12,273 nt of DNA from NCBI GenBank assembly GCA_947460165.1, contig CANHKH010000055.1, forward strand, positions 1 through 12,273. The letters are read 5' to 3'. The position numbers and the translations under genes were made by a program. The notes beneath the pieces were generated by a model, which saw only the letters and a list, made by a program, of their open reading frames with translations, was not told the origin of the DNA and ran no database searches. Below are positions 12,014 to 12,273 of the stretch, one piece after another; positions within the stretch are counted from its first letter, which is position 1, and every line of letters starts with the position of its first letter. This DNA is from Comamonadaceae bacterium. GTDB taxonomy: Bacteria > Pseudomonadota > Gammaproteobacteria > Burkholderiales > Burkholderiaceae_C.

Positions 12014-12273
12014 TCAGCCGCCCGTGGCAGCGCGCAGGGCCACCACCGCATGAAAGGAGCGCCGCAGCCGGCGGTCGCTGGAGGTTTGGGGCGTGCCCTC
12101 GCAATCGAAGTAAGCCAAGGTGTCTTCGGCGGCCAACACCGCTTCGGTGCTGCGCAGCAGCAGGCACAGGCGCACGCTGCGCACCCGGCTGAAGCTGTCC
12201 ACCTGCGATGCCTTGACATAGCGCACCGGCGTCATGGGGCTGCCCGCCTGGGCCAGGCTGAACCACAGGGCCA
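12014..12273 (-). CDS. pilW: Minor pilin PilW, C-terminal part (5' end outside window)
   Basis: The frame is open from the window edge to TGA at 12014-12016, giving the last 85 residues. The C-terminal signature of PilW-family proteins is visible: VRSVRLCLLLRS (a strand motif with an LLRS ending), then AYFDCEG and the terminal DRRLRRSFHAVVALR, which resembles the DRRLRR-x3-TTVALR ending recalled for PilW. The prepilin leader lies outside the window. Position before the pilX-like gene supports the call. An in-frame Met at 12235 is internal. Confidence 0.83.
   Translation of the reverse strand, partial: ALWFSLAQAGSPMTPVRYVKASQVDSFSRVRSVRLCLLLRSTEAVLAAEDTLAYFDCEGTPQTSSDRRLRRSFHAVVALRAATGG

Overview
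The window is high-GC, densely coded chromosomal DNA and reads as a betaproteobacterium of the order Burkholderiales, most likely family Comamonadaceae. The grounds are the gene content and order (glyA, then nrdR, then a minor-pilin cluster; ppiA-ppiB-lpxH upstream), the protein character (Ala/Pro-rich linkers, a large DUF349 protein), and a ZTP-type riboswitch leader on glyA. The assignment rests on recalled synteny, not on a search. I see no mobile element, CRISPR array, tRNA or rRNA, and no sign of horizontal transfer.

Region 1 (1-4763, + strand) is a tight envelope-biogenesis run. It starts with the 3' end of a gene for an Ala/Pro-linker protein with a C-terminal NTF2/Cds6-like domain. 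Next comes a secreted L,D-transpeptidase-like protein whose C-terminal domain is of the same kind. Then follow a periplasmic cyclophilin (ppiA), a cytoplasmic cyclophilin (ppiB), the lipid A enzyme lpxH and the M90 metallopeptidase mtfA. Gaps are short, and two junctions are 4-bp stop/start overlaps with non-ATG starts (TTG for ppiA, GTG for mtfA), so the run is probably one operon with translational coupling.

Region 2 (4764-8225) is a 115-bp convergent spacer with a hairpin, then a 919-residue DUF349-repeat protein on the - strand. Its far side is a divergent spacer of about 590 bp with several dyads, including a 26-bp near-perfect palindrome, and a strong sigma70-type promoter for the next gene.

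Region 3 (8226-11010, + strand) holds a membrane-anchored SLT-type lytic transglycosylase, a glyA leader that matches the ZTP (pfl) riboswitch in conserved sequence and pairing, glyA, a strong intrinsic terminator, and nrdR starting only 17 nt after it. This part links one-carbon/folate metabolism with control of deoxynucleotide synthesis.

Region 4 (11021-12273, - strand) is the end of a type IV minor-pilin operon, in transcription order pilW (5' end outside the window), pilX-like, pilE-like. No pilY1 lies between pilX and pilE. It converges on nrdR with a 10-bp gap.

I found no wholly new system. The best non-coding signal is the glyA riboswitch. The most open questions are the palindromic 7.6-8.0 kb spacer, the atypical L,D-transpeptidase active-site motif with paired Cds6-like domains, and how nrdR is transcribed.
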